Assembly: GCF_021596945.1 (NCBI RefSeq)
Contig: NZ_CP063779.1
Location: 933,501-997,500, forward strand
Source: Mongoliitalea daihaiensis
GTDB lineage: Bacteria; Bacteroidota; Bacteroidia; Cytophagales; Cyclobacteriaceae
Length of the DNA: 64,000 nt
Reading direction: 5' to 3'
The position numbers were made by a program, and so were the translations under genes. Position 1 is the first letter of the stretch; each line of letters begins with the position of its first letter. The notes beneath the pieces were generated by a model, which worked only from the letters and a program-made list of their open reading frames with translations, did no database searches and was not told the origin of the DNA. This document shows positions 54,980 to 62,823 of the stretch, piece by piece.

Positions 54980-56146
54980 ATGAAAAATAGTCTAGGAAAT
55001 CCAGCAAGGGGAGAAGCATTTTATCCCCGAGATTCTGAATTAAAAAAAATATACAGAGTTCTCGATAAAGGAACTTCAATTTACCTATCTGCACCTAGAA
55101 GAGTAGGGAAAACCTCAATCCTTAAGCATATTGAAGAGTTTCCTCAAGAAGGGTACTACTTCGTCTATGTTATTACTGAATCAGTTGACTCTGAAAAAGA
55201 GTTTTTCAAAGTCATCTTTGAGGCAATTATCAGAAGTGAAGCTATTGGTAATCTAAGTAAACTCTATGATTCCATAAAAAATGGTATTGAAGGGATCCTA
55301 GGAAGAGTCAAAACAGTTTACCACGTTGAGCTTAGAGAGAAAGGTGAAACAGATTATTTTCAAATACTGGTTGATCTCTTTGAAAAAATCAAGAAAGAAT
55401 ATGGTCACGTGGTGATTTTGATTGATGAATTTCCCCAAACTATCCAAAATATTCTTAATAAGGAGGGTGAAAAAGCAGCGGAACATTTCATTCAAAAAAA
55501 CCGAGAGCTAAGGCATAATGCATATGTCTTAGATAAAATCCACTTTATCTACACTGGATCTCTCTCACTTTTTCCAATGGTTGAAAAAGTAACTGAATTA
55601 ACAGCAGTGAATGATTTGAGAACAGTAGAGGTCGCCCCACTTACCTACAACGAAGCGCAAGATTTTTTAATAAAACTTCTTGAATTTGATAATGTCCAGC
55701 TTGAGGAATCAATTTTACAGTACACGTTGGACAGAATGGGGTGGTTAATTCCTTTTCATTTGCAATTGATTGCGCAAGAAATTACTGATGTATACGAAAC
55801 GAATGAGGAAGACCTGATAACCTCAAAGGAAATAGACCAAGCGTATGATCAAATAGTTCACCTGAGAAATAAACCCCAATTTGAGCCCTATTTTGCGAGG
55901 TTGGCCACACTATTCAAAGGAAACGAATATGCATTTGTATTTGAAGTTTTGGAGTTCATAGCATCCAATGATATAATAACAATGGATAAGGTCCATGACT
56001 TTGGAGTAAAGCATACTGTGGAAGAAACACGAAGGACGATGGATATATTAGAAGGTGATGGGTATTTGTTCAAAAGCGAGGAAAAGAATTACAGGTACAC
56101 CTCACCAATTCTTCAGATGTGGTGCAGAAAACATATATGTAAATAG
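54980..56146 (+). CDS. P-loop ATPase, first gene of a two-ATPase operon
   Basis: A 388-residue AAA/STAND-like ATPase. Walker A is SAPRRVGKTS (about 37-46), Walker B VVILIDEFPQ, and FIYTGSLSLFPMVEKV is sensor-like. The C-terminal ~90 residues look like a winged helix (YAFVFEVLEFIASNDIITMD then YLFKSEEKNYRYTSPILQMW), as in archaeal-type ATPases with a DNA-binding tail. No nuclease domain is seen. It lies 3 bp before the second ATPase, and a repeat-built promoter stands directly upstream. A defence or mobile-element role is plausible from context only. Confidence 0.8.
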   Translation: MKNSLGNPARGEAFYPRDSELKKIYRVLDKGTSIYLSAPRRVGKTSILKHIEEFPQEGYYFVYVITESVDSEKEFFKVIFEAIIRSEAIGNLSKLYDSIKNGIEGILGRVKTVYHVELREKGETDYFQILVDLFEKIKKEYGHVVILIDEFPQTIQNILNKEGEKAAEHFIQKNRELRHNAYVLDKIHFIYTGSLSLFPMVEKVTELTAVNDLRTVEVAPLTYNEAQDFLIKLLEFDNVQLEESILQYTLDRMGWLIPFHLQLIAQEITDVYETNEEDLITSKEIDQAYDQIVHLRNKPQFEPYFARLATLFKGNEYAFVFEVLEFIASNDIITMDKVHDFGVKHTVEETRRTMDILEGDGYLFKSEEKNYRYTSPILQMWCRKHICK

Positions 56147-56149
56147 GCC

Positions 56150-58717
56150 ATGAGCGTAAAAACATTATATAATCCAGCTGGTCTAGAGAAGCCAGAACTG
56201 ATCGAATCCTTCGTGGTAAGGACTAAGATTTTTGAGAAGATTTTTTCAGATATCAAGTCAAGTGATATGAAATATCCAGAAAAACATTATTTGATCCAGG
56301 GACAAAGAGGTATGGGAAAAACAACACTTTTACTTCGTCTGAAATATGAGATTGAAAATTCTGGAGAATTAAATAATTGGCTGCTTCCTGTATTTTTTGG
56401 AGAAGAATCCTACGACTTGACTACTTTATCAAGGTTGTGGGAAAAGCTGTTAGATTATCTAGATGATGCACTTGACACGAATGGTGAGCATTTTGAACAT
56501 ACTGAAGCCTTCATTGATTTTGAAGATTACGAAAAAAAATGCTTTGATTACCTGATCGAAGTTCTACAAAAAAATCAAAAGAAGCTAATTATATTCTTTG
56601 ACAATTTTGGACAACTTTTTTTAGACAATCTCAAGGACAAGGAAAAAAGGAGGCTTCGAGAGATCTTAATGCATTGCAGTGAGATAAGGATTATTGGAGC
56701 TTCTGCCATTGTCTTGCAGGATTTACATGACTATTCTGAACCATTTTATGAGTTTTTTCAAATAGTAAGACTAGAGGGCTTGACAAAAGAAGAAACATTT
56801 CATTTGATTGAAAAGCTTCAAGAAAAAAGTAAGCAAAAAATAAACTTAAAAAAGGCAAAAGGTAAAATCGATACACTCGCAATTCTCACTGGTGGAGTAA
56901 TTAGAACCCTAATGATGGTGTATCAAGTGTTATTGGAAGATCAAGATGGCTCTGCCTTGAATGATTTAGAGACTATTCTGGATCAAATCACGCCACTGTA
57001 TAAAAGTAGGATTGAAGAATTACCTGTTCAGCAAAGAAGGATTGTTGATGTTATTGCAAAAAATTGGGATGCCATAAGCGCAAAAGATATTGCAACTCAA
57101 ATCCGGGAAGATGGTAAAAGAATCCAGACTAAACTAGTATCAGCACACTTGGCTCAATTGGAAAAAAACAACGTTATCGAAAAAAAGCAAACCAATACCA
57201 AAAACCATCTTTATCAAGTTAGGGAGCGGTTTTTCAATATTTGGTACTTAATGCGAAATGGAAACCGGAGAGACAGAAAGAAAGTCAAATGGCTAACTAA
57301 GTTTCTGGAAATGTGGTATGATGACGAGGAAAGTATAAATTCATTTATTGAAAGACATATTTCCCACCTAAAGTCAGGTAAATATCACCCTAAGTCTGCA
57401 TTATTGTTAGCAGAAGCATTAGTTGATTCAGAAAAAATAGATGTATTTAAATTGGATGTATTGATTAAAGAGACATCTGGTATTCTTTCTGAAGAGCAAA
57501 AGTCACAGTTACCTGATATAGAAAGAAGGAAATTTTCTCTAGCAAAGAGATATTATGATCAAGGTGATTTAGAGGGAGGGATTGATGTTTTAGAAAGGAT
57601 TCCAAAAAGAAGTCATTACCAAAGAATACTCTTGACTTATTTTTATTTGGAAAAGAAAGATTTAAAGAATGCATTAAAAGAATTTGAATCTATTTCAGAA
57701 ATCTCAATAGGGGATCTTAAAGTTGTAAAGTTTCTTAGTGCTGAATTAAAAAAGCCTGATGTTTTAGAAAAGATTCTTAATAATTCTCCTAAAATTAGTA
57801 AGGGGAAATCATTTCTAACTGTTGCGGAAGCATATTTAAGATTAAACAAAAAGGATTTAGCCGAGGTGAATTTTAAAAAAGCAATAGCTGAGAATGAGGA
57901 AGAAGCATTCTTAAAATTAGCTGATTTTTATGAAGACGTAAAGAATTTTGAGAAGGCAGAATTTGTTTTAAAAGCAGGGTTGAAAAGTGATGCAGTTTCA
58001 GTTTATGATTTATTAGATTTTTATTTATTAAGGCTTCCCACAGGAAAGGAGGATATTCAATCTGCTGGTGAACTATTGTTAAGCCTTCCTGAAAGTGATT
58101 TAGATTATTTTTTTTATAAATCCTTGATCTTATTAATAGAATTAGGCTCTAGTGTCGAAGAGCCTGATTATCAAGTGAAAGCCAGAGAGTTTCAAATTTT
58201 TCTTGAGAGAGCATGTACGAGGTTTAATGAAGAAAAAGTATATGATGAAAGAGAAGAATTTATTACTTACAACCTCCTCACATCTTATTTACAATTTTCT
58301 TTAGACAAGAAAAAGGCTAGAAATTTAATGAATTTAGTTTTGGAAAGGGAGAAAGTTCCAAATCAGTTGTTGGTAAAATTTAGCTTTCTTATGACATGGG
58401 AAAGGAAGTTTAAAGAAGCGATTGAGTTAATAGAAAATCAATTGCACTTAGATGAGGTATTCAAAGATAGTTATCTAATTGATCAACTTAATACTACGAT
58501 ACTTTTGCTTTTAGCAAAGGATCAGTATCACCTAGTTTTTGGGATCTTTTCAAAATTCAATGAATTTAAAGAGGTTCTGAAGCCGACCTATTATGCATTG
58601 ATGACACTGTTAAAAGAAGAATACCCAAATGAACTAGTTAAAATGGGTGATGAACTTACGCAGCCCGTTAATGACATCTTATATACTATCAAAGAAATGA
58701 AATTGAAATATGAATAA
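56150..58717 (+). CDS. P-loop ATPase with winged-helix and TPR-like C-terminus
   Basis: An 855-residue STAND-like protein. Walker A is IQGQRGMGKTTLLLRL (about 50). Walker B reads KLIIFFDNFGQLF, where Asn replaces the usual second acidic residue. About 295-365 are a winged helix (SAKDIATQIREDGKRIQTKL, then YQVRERFFNIWYLMRNG). About 430-850 are helical TPR-like repeats (AYLRLNKKDLAEVNFKKAIA, LADFYEDVKNFEKAEFVLKA). STAND ATPases with repeat tails often sense invaders; here the sensed partner and effector are unknown. It is co-transcribed with the first ATPase. Confidence 0.8.
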   Translation: MSVKTLYNPAGLEKPELIESFVVRTKIFEKIFSDIKSSDMKYPEKHYLIQGQRGMGKTTLLLRLKYEIENSGELNNWLLPVFFGEESYDLTTLSRLWEKLLDYLDDALDTNGEHFEHTEAFIDFEDYEKKCFDYLIEVLQKNQKKLIIFFDNFGQLFLDNLKDKEKRRLREILMHCSEIRIIGASAIVLQDLHDYSEPFYEFFQIVRLEGLTKEETFHLIEKLQEKSKQKINLKKAKGKIDTLAILTGGVIRTLMMVYQVLLEDQDGSALNDLETILDQITPLYKSRIEELPVQQRRIVDVIAKNWDAISAKDIATQIREDGKRIQTKLVSAHLAQLEKNNVIEKKQTNTKNHLYQVRERFFNIWYLMRNGNRRDRKKVKWLTKFLEMWYDDEESINSFIERHISHLKSGKYHPKSALLLAEALVDSEKIDVFKLDVLIKETSGILSEEQKSQLPDIERRKFSLAKRYYDQGDLEGGIDVLERIPKRSHYQRILLTYFYLEKKDLKNALKEFESISEISIGDLKVVKFLSAELKKPDVLEKILNNSPKISKGKSFLTVAEAYLRLNKKDLAEVNFKKAIAENEEEAFLKLADFYEDVKNFEKAEFVLKAGLKSDAVSVYDLLDFYLLRLPTGKEDIQSAGELLLSLPESDLDYFFYKSLILLIELGSSVEEPDYQVKAREFQIFLERACTRFNEEKVYDEREEFITYNLLTSYLQFSLDKKKARNLMNLVLEREKVPNQLLVKFSFLMTWERKFKEAIELIENQLHLDEVFKDSYLIDQLNTTILLLLAKDQYHLVFGIFSKFNEFKEVLKPTYYALMTLLKEEYPNELVKMGDELTQPVNDILYTIKEMKLKYE

Positions 58718-58751
58718 CTGACGATAATGTCATGAAAAATGAAATTTATAC

Positions 58752-58776
58752 TGACAGGCTAATCATGAGTCTGTCA
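58752..58776 (+). terminator. Weak terminator after the ATPase operon
   Basis: TGACAG (58752-58757) pairs with CTGTCA (58771-58776), with a few inner pairs, and is followed by TATTTACC. It lies 35 bp after the stop. The 290 bp from here to 59064 contains a second hairpin (GGGGAGAGC/GGCTCCCC, near 58931-58967) whose T-run is on the minus strand. I see no gene there that I can support. Confidence 0.4.
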
Positions 58777-59064
58777 TATTTACCGAATGAAACACTATGT
58801 TCCAATTATAATTTTGGTCAATGTAAATAAAATGGAATTTAGTTTGGAGAAAGGTGTTCAGCAATTTCTTGGCACAATGAATGTTAAAAAATGTTAAACA
58901 CCTACTAAGGTGCTGGTAATGAAATAAAAAAGGGGAGAGCTTCTGTTGGGAAAATAGGCTCCCCCGCTTTTACTTGGATTTGAGACCCCAAAGGTAAGAG
59001 TTTTTTATTTTCCTGGTAGGTATTCCTTCTGCCTAATTGATAGAAGGGTTCAAATGCTAAACCA

Positions 59065-59175
59065 ATGGCAAAAACAGCAGATGGGAAGAAAATTGTCCCA
59101 GTTAAGCCACATACCAAGAAGGTAGGTGGCAAAACAGTAAAGGTGCCTGGACATAGAAGATCCACACCAAATTAA
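59065..59175 (+). CDS. 36-residue basic peptide upstream of the TIR gene
   Basis: A short frame, ATG 59065 to TAA 59173-59175, starts MAKTADGKKIVPVKPHTKK and ends KVPGHRRSTPN. It is strongly basic with a VKPHTKKVGGKTVKVPGH pattern resembling short nucleic-acid-binding or phage-type peptides. It lies 78 bp before the TIR gene and ends just before two alternative hairpins. No named family is known to me. An open frame on the opposite strand (58905-59165) overlaps it, so the reading direction is not fully proven. Confidence 0.5.
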   Translation: MAKTADGKKIVPVKPHTKKVGGKTVKVPGHRRSTPN

Positions 59176-59181
59176 AGCCTA

Positions 59182-59214
59182 ATCGGCTTCGGGCCGATCT
59201 ATGGTCGGCCTATT
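59182..59214 (+). promoter_or_regulatory. Two mutually exclusive hairpins before the TIR gene
   Basis: ATCGGC (59182-59187) can pair with GCCGAT (59193-59198), or GGCCGA (59192-59197) can pair with TCGGCC (59205-59210) followed by TATTTTAATT. The shared bases mean only one can form. The second, with its T-rich tail, is terminator-like and the first would block it, the layout of an attenuator between the small peptide and the TIR gene. Confidence 0.5.
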
Positions 59215-59253
59215 TTAATTATTTATCACCTTACCTTAAAAAGTTATTTAATT

Positions 59254-59970
59254 ATGTCTAGATGTACAGCACCAGTTTATGGGCACAGAACAGCAAGTGC
59301 GGCGGCGGCTTGCCCGGCATGTGGAGGAAGAGGAAGTTATCGTAGTTCCTATTCATATCCATCTTATTCCTCGTTTTCTTCTTCTTCATATAGTTCGGGA
59401 AGTCGAAGCAGTAGCAGTGGAGGAAGTAAAACGAGAGTTCGATGGGCCTCACCAGGCTCTACGATCTTATATACACCCTCAGAGATCCGAACACTCACAC
59501 CAGTGAGAGAAAATGTGGAAAAACGAGCAGATTTGACAGACCTTCGGGATGTTTTTCTCTGTCATGCTTGGGATGACAGAAAAGATGCTGCCAAAGAACT
59601 ACATGATTTATTAGTGTCAAAAGGTGTTTCTGTTTGGTTTAGCGAAAAGGATGTTTTGTTGGGATCATCATTACTCCGCGAGATTGACAAGGGATTGGCA
59701 AAGTCTCGTGTCGGGATAGTTTTAGTTACACCTTCATTTCTAAAACGAGTGAAAGGAGAAGGAATCGCTGATAAAGAACTTTCAGCTCTCCTTGCCAGGG
59801 ACTTATTGGTACCAATAGTTCATGAAACAACCTTTGAAGCATTAAGAAATGTGAGTCCTCTTCTTGGCTCAAGAAGTGGTCTAAGTACTATAGAAGATTC
59901 AATGGGGAATATTGCATCCAAATTGGCGGAATTGGTTTCTGTTGAGCCTTATGAATATTTTGAGGCTTAA
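59254..59970 (+). CDS. TIR-domain protein with N-terminal zinc-ribbon-like and Ser/Tyr-rich region
   Basis: A 238-residue protein. Cys4, His11, Cys20 and Cys23 (MSRCTAPVYGHR, then CPACGG) look like a zinc site. About 28-58 are low-complexity Ser/Tyr. From about 98 a TIR domain begins (DVFLCHAWDDRKDAAKELHD, then GVSVWFSEKDVLLGSSLL). Glu143 in LLREIDKGL is at the place of the catalytic Glu of NAD-cleaving TIR proteins. VGIVLVTPSFLKR is also typical. Bacterial TIR proteins are often defence effectors that deplete NAD; that role here is inferred. It follows the basic peptide and an attenuator-like site. Confidence 0.85.
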   Translation: MSRCTAPVYGHRTASAAAACPACGGRGSYRSSYSYPSYSSFSSSSYSSGSRSSSSGGSKTRVRWASPGSTILYTPSEIRTLTPVRENVEKRADLTDLRDVFLCHAWDDRKDAAKELHDLLVSKGVSVWFSEKDVLLGSSLLREIDKGLAKSRVGIVLVTPSFLKRVKGEGIADKELSALLARDLLVPIVHETTFEALRNVSPLLGSRSGLSTIEDSMGNIASKLAELVSVEPYEYFEA

Positions 59971-60252
59971 AAAATAACCTGTCTTAGTTTAAAAAATTGT
60001 GGGTTCTAAGTTATCCCAATTAAAAACTGGATTGACATCAGGGTGGGGGTAGTCCCTTGAATTAGTCGGAATCCTCATCCAGCCCAAACGATGTTTTTAA
60101 TATTATCATGAATGATCAGATGGATTCTGAACAAGTACATAACAATTAAATGGCTTAGACAAGCAACAGTTTCTTATCCAAACATGTCTTATCACTAGGA
60201 ATTGAGGATACAAATTAGTCTAACAAAATGGACTATCCGACTGCATGATAAT

Positions 60253-60347
60253 AGCCGTATGAATCGAGAGGTTTACTGCCTGTCCCGAAAGTCGGGATAC
60301 GGTTCTGTGAGAGGTTTAGGGGTGGAATCCCCCTTTACCTACTCGAC
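60253..60347 (+). mobile_element. 3' end of a group II intron (domain V/VI remnant)
   Basis: AGCCGTAT (60253-60260) pairs with ATACGGTT (60297-60304), enclosing CCCGAAAGTCGGG with a GAAA-like tip. The phrase GGTTCTGTGAGAGG follows, then an AGGGG..CCCCCT stem and CTACTCGAC. This is the usual 3' layout of bacterial group II introns. The stem interior is longer than a canonical 34-nt domain V. No reverse transcriptase or 5' end is found in 59971-60252, so this is a remnant. It ends 14 bp from the stop of the HEPN-like gene on the other strand. Confidence 0.6.
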
Positions 60348-60360
60348 TGGCAACTGGCTT

Positions 60361-61215
60361 TTATTTTCCAAGTTGATAAATGGCTGCCTTCAATACCTGC
60401 CACGATATTTGAGCTGTATGCTTATCTGGATTAAATCCTGAACTCAATTGCTGGTATGGATGTATGTAATTTCTAAAATCTCTCAATGAGTGACTAAACT
60501 TTTTTACATCCTCTTTTATTAATCCAACTTCAAATGCCGTATTTATTAAATCATTTAAAGTCCATTCGTGAAATGGTTTTACTTTACCTTCTTGATTTTT
60601 TGGTGAGGAATTAGCAATATTAAATTTCTTTGGTTCTTTCATTGCCACTCCTAAAAGAATACCCTCAAGACTACTACCGCACAAGAAAATTACTGAAAGA
60701 GGTGCATTTGTACCAAGGCATTTTTTTATTTCCTCAAAACGTAGATTAAGTATTTCTGTAATAGTTCCATCAAGACCTATTTTTTCAATATTTAGTTCTT
60801 TGAATTCACGATTTAAAAACTCGGTTTCTGTCAATTCAGATTCTTTTTCTTCTTCTCCAAAATCAATTTCCCCTGCTTTTTTGAAATGTATTTCTTTATT
60901 CATTCTGACGACTTGCCATCCATCAAATGCTATATACTGATTGAATTCTGAAATGAACTCATCTAATTCCTTAAATCTTCCAATGAAGTTAACTGGTGAA
61001 AACAACGATTTAATTGTTTTGTCTAAATCAGCTGTTCCATTAAGTTTTTTTAGTTTTTCGTCCGTAAAGTCCTTTCTTGATGGAAATCCTTGTCCATAAG
61101 AGTCGTTGAATCCTAAATTATTGAAAAATGATACAAGTTGAGGTCCTGACCTATATTCAGTTTCTTCGTTTATTAGAAGTCGAAGTTTTTCTAAAGTCTT
61201 AGGGTTAATTGTCAT
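60361..61215 (-). CDS. HEPN-type abortive-infection-like protein
   Basis: A 284-residue protein. The C-terminal ~115 residues look like a HEPN domain with the RNase motif in RDFRNYIHPYQ (Arg-x6-His, about 245-252), after VIFLCGSSLEGILLGVAM. The N-terminal ~75 residues (YRSGPQLVSFFNNLGFND, then YGQGFPSRKDFTDEKLKKLN) form a separate small domain that I have seen on abortive-infection-like proteins but cannot name with certainty. HEPN proteins commonly cut RNA as toxins or phage-defence effectors. It overlaps an upstream small gene by 11 bp. Confidence 0.65.
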   Translation of the reverse strand: MTINPKTLEKLRLLINEETEYRSGPQLVSFFNNLGFNDSYGQGFPSRKDFTDEKLKKLNGTADLDKTIKSLFSPVNFIGRFKELDEFISEFNQYIAFDGWQVVRMNKEIHFKKAGEIDFGEEEKESELTETEFLNREFKELNIEKIGLDGTITEILNLRFEEIKKCLGTNAPLSVIFLCGSSLEGILLGVAMKEPKKFNIANSSPKNQEGKVKPFHEWTLNDLINTAFEVGLIKEDVKKFSHSLRDFRNYIHPYQQLSSGFNPDKHTAQISWQVLKAAIYQLGK

Positions 61216-61432
61216 TCTTTGGATTAATAATGTGTTGTCGAACTTCAGAAACTTTGATTGACCAATAATGTTCCTCTCTTAGGTTCACAAGTAATTGGTC
61301 GTTATCAATTCCGTGTACAGTCCAATACTCATCAAAATTTGACTGGGTCAGTATTTTTCCACTATACACATCGTCAAAATATACTTCGTCTCCAATATTT
61401 ATGTCTTTTATATCATATTTGTTGTATTCCAT
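61205..61432 (-). CDS. Small partner of the HEPN-type gene
   Basis: A 75-residue acidic soluble protein, chosen to start at Met32 of the longest frame (MEYNKYDIKDINIGDEVYF). It has a short beta-barrel-like pattern (GDEVYFDDVYSGKILTQ, then LLVNLREEHYWSIKVSEV), and no family is recognised. It overlaps the HEPN-like start by 11 bp, so the two are made together and it may be an antitoxin or adaptor. The longer frame would run through the attC-like structure, which argues for the short start. Confidence 0.6.
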   Translation of the reverse strand: MEYNKYDIKDINIGDEVYFDDVYSGKILTQSNFDEYWTVHGIDNDQLLVNLREEHYWSIKVSEVRQHIINPKNDN

Positions 61433-61450
61433 CTCTGTGTGTTTACCTTG

Positions 61451-61584
61451 TTGCCAACGGTCCTCAGCTTGGAGACGGCGGACGTTCGGAACACCTCTCT
61501 TCCAGCCTACTCCAATCGTTAACAATATACGAATCTCCTTCTTTAAACGAAACTGTCCGCTGTATCCAAGGTGATGTTATGCAA
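61451..61584 (-). repeat. attC-like imperfect inverted repeat before the HEPN cassette
   Basis: Nested arms: TTGCCAAC (61451-61458) against GTTATGCAA (61576-61584), and CTTGGAGACGGCGGAC (61468-61483) against GTCCGCTGTATCCAAG (61555-61570; 14 of 16 pair). Unequal spacers (9 and 5 bases) lie between arms and about 70 bp forms the loop. Size (134 bp) and double-stem layout resemble integron attC sites. The outer boxes do not fit GTTRRRY exactly and no integrase is in the window, so the call is tentative. Confidence 0.45.
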
Positions 61585-62217
61585 TGGACCAGGTTTTCGG
61601 AGCTGAAATTTCCTCTCTAACCTAATTCGAACTCCCCTTTCGTTTATCCCTTTCACAGCCTCCTGCCTTAAAATCAACGCAGCCAAAAGCTTCGGTTTTT
61701 TCGTTTTCATCGAATTCACTTTTTAAAATCTCTTTGAATGAAAAGATTCTAAAGTGTTCATTGATCTTGTAGGTAACGGGGTTTCAACTTTTTCTTGTTT
61801 TACCTGGCATAATTGCCTTGATTGAAAAAAGCCTCACTTTCAGAAACCAATATCCTTTAGACCATTTTTATCTTTTCTTGTTGAAACCAATTTGAGGTTC
61901 CCTACTGAGGTTTTCCCCCTTTTTTGCGACCCCAAACAATACTTGCTAAACCAAGAAATCAAAAGCGACGAATTCACTTTTTTCCCCTCCCAAACAATCT
62001 TCAATTCTTAACATTCACTCTCTGTTTTAAACCAACTTCATAAAAATCCTAATCTTTTCATTTTAAACAGTCCGCTTTTCAAAAGGTGCTCCTTGGTCTG
62101 TTGCATAACATTTTATTTTCCTTTATAGAGGAAAGCATTCTTATTTTAGGGCGCCTTCCTCTATTATAGTGGAAATAACCTTTTCCCAAACCTACCCATT
62201 CCCCCTCAAACAAAAAA
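61585..62217. other. Gene-less stretch with a second attC-like half site
   Basis: No convincing gene is present on either strand (a 55-codon minus-strand frame at 61543-61710 runs through the attC-like stem). AAACAGTCCGC (62065-62075) repeats the arm AAACTGTCCGC (61550-61560), and TTGCATAACA (62101-62110) is the exact inverse of TGTTATGCAA (61575-61584). The block 61575-62110 is thus bounded by inverted repeats, as an empty cassette or small element would be. Confidence 0.4.
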
Positions 62218-62823
62218 TCAAATAATCTTCTTGCCCTTTTCGCTTGTAAAATACTTTTGGTGAGGATTGTTTGGGCTTATAGGATCTGTCAATTGCAGCC
62301 AATTTAATTCTAAGGCAATACCTATAGTTCTTTTAAAATTATTTGTTGTGTTTTTTAACCCAAGATTGCCAAGTATTTCTTTTTTGGACTTGGGCTTAAT
62401 ACAAAATGTAAGTGTTTTTAAGATTCTTATTGCATTAATTGAAGAGAATTTGGAAGCAAATTCATTACCCTTCAATCTTTTTACTTCTTCTATTACTTGT
62501 TCTTTGATAGGCTCAAGCAACAAATCAGGATCAAATTCTTTGCAATCTTTTCCAGAATTCACAGGCAGTTTAAATAAATCTGTGTAGTCTAGGCCAAGAT
62601 TATTTAATAAGTTAAAAATCGTCTCAATGGTTGGGTTTGCTTTGCCGCTTTCATAATGCGAATACTGAGATCTAACTATATTTTTTGCGTCTGAGAAGTC
62701 ATCTTTTGTTTTATACCCAAGCTCTAATCTGGCTTTTACAAAAAATTCAGATAGCTCTTTTTTGAACTTTAAAAGTCTTTTTTCTTTGTTTGATTCCTTT
62801 GAATTGCTCTCCTCATTTCGCAT
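62218..62823 (-). CDS. XRE-family regulator with C-terminal winged helix
   Basis: A 201-residue DNA-binding protein. About 20-85 are a Cro/CI-type HTH (FFVKARLELGYKTKDDFSDA, then RSQYSHYESGKANPTIETIF). About 130-200 look like a winged helix of the type ending Fic and AlbA proteins (ILGNLGLKNTTNNFKRTIGI, then NPHQKYFTSEKGKKI). Such two-headed regulators often accompany mobile or defence genes. Its upstream region is very AT-rich with no clear -7 box. No direct partner is adjacent. Confidence 0.8.
   Translation of the reverse strand: MRNEESNSKESNKEKRLLKFKKELSEFFVKARLELGYKTKDDFSDAKNIVRSQYSHYESGKANPTIETIFNLLNNLGLDYTDLFKLPVNSGKDCKEFDPDLLLEPIKEQVIEEVKRLKGNEFASKFSSINAIRILKTLTFCIKPKSKKEILGNLGLKNTTNNFKRTIGIALELNWLQLTDPISPNNPHQKYFTSEKGKKII

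Noticed and set aside
58905-59165. 86-codon minus-strand frame ending in PFFISLPAP
   Set aside because: Its first third is antisense to the basic peptide and a hairpin with a minus-strand T-run lies inside its end. Its C-terminal half does look protein-like, so it is kept here as a doubt rather than a call.
61543-61710. 55-codon minus-strand frame starting MKTKKPKLLAALILRQ
   Set aside because: It runs through the stem of the attC-like structure and has no further support.
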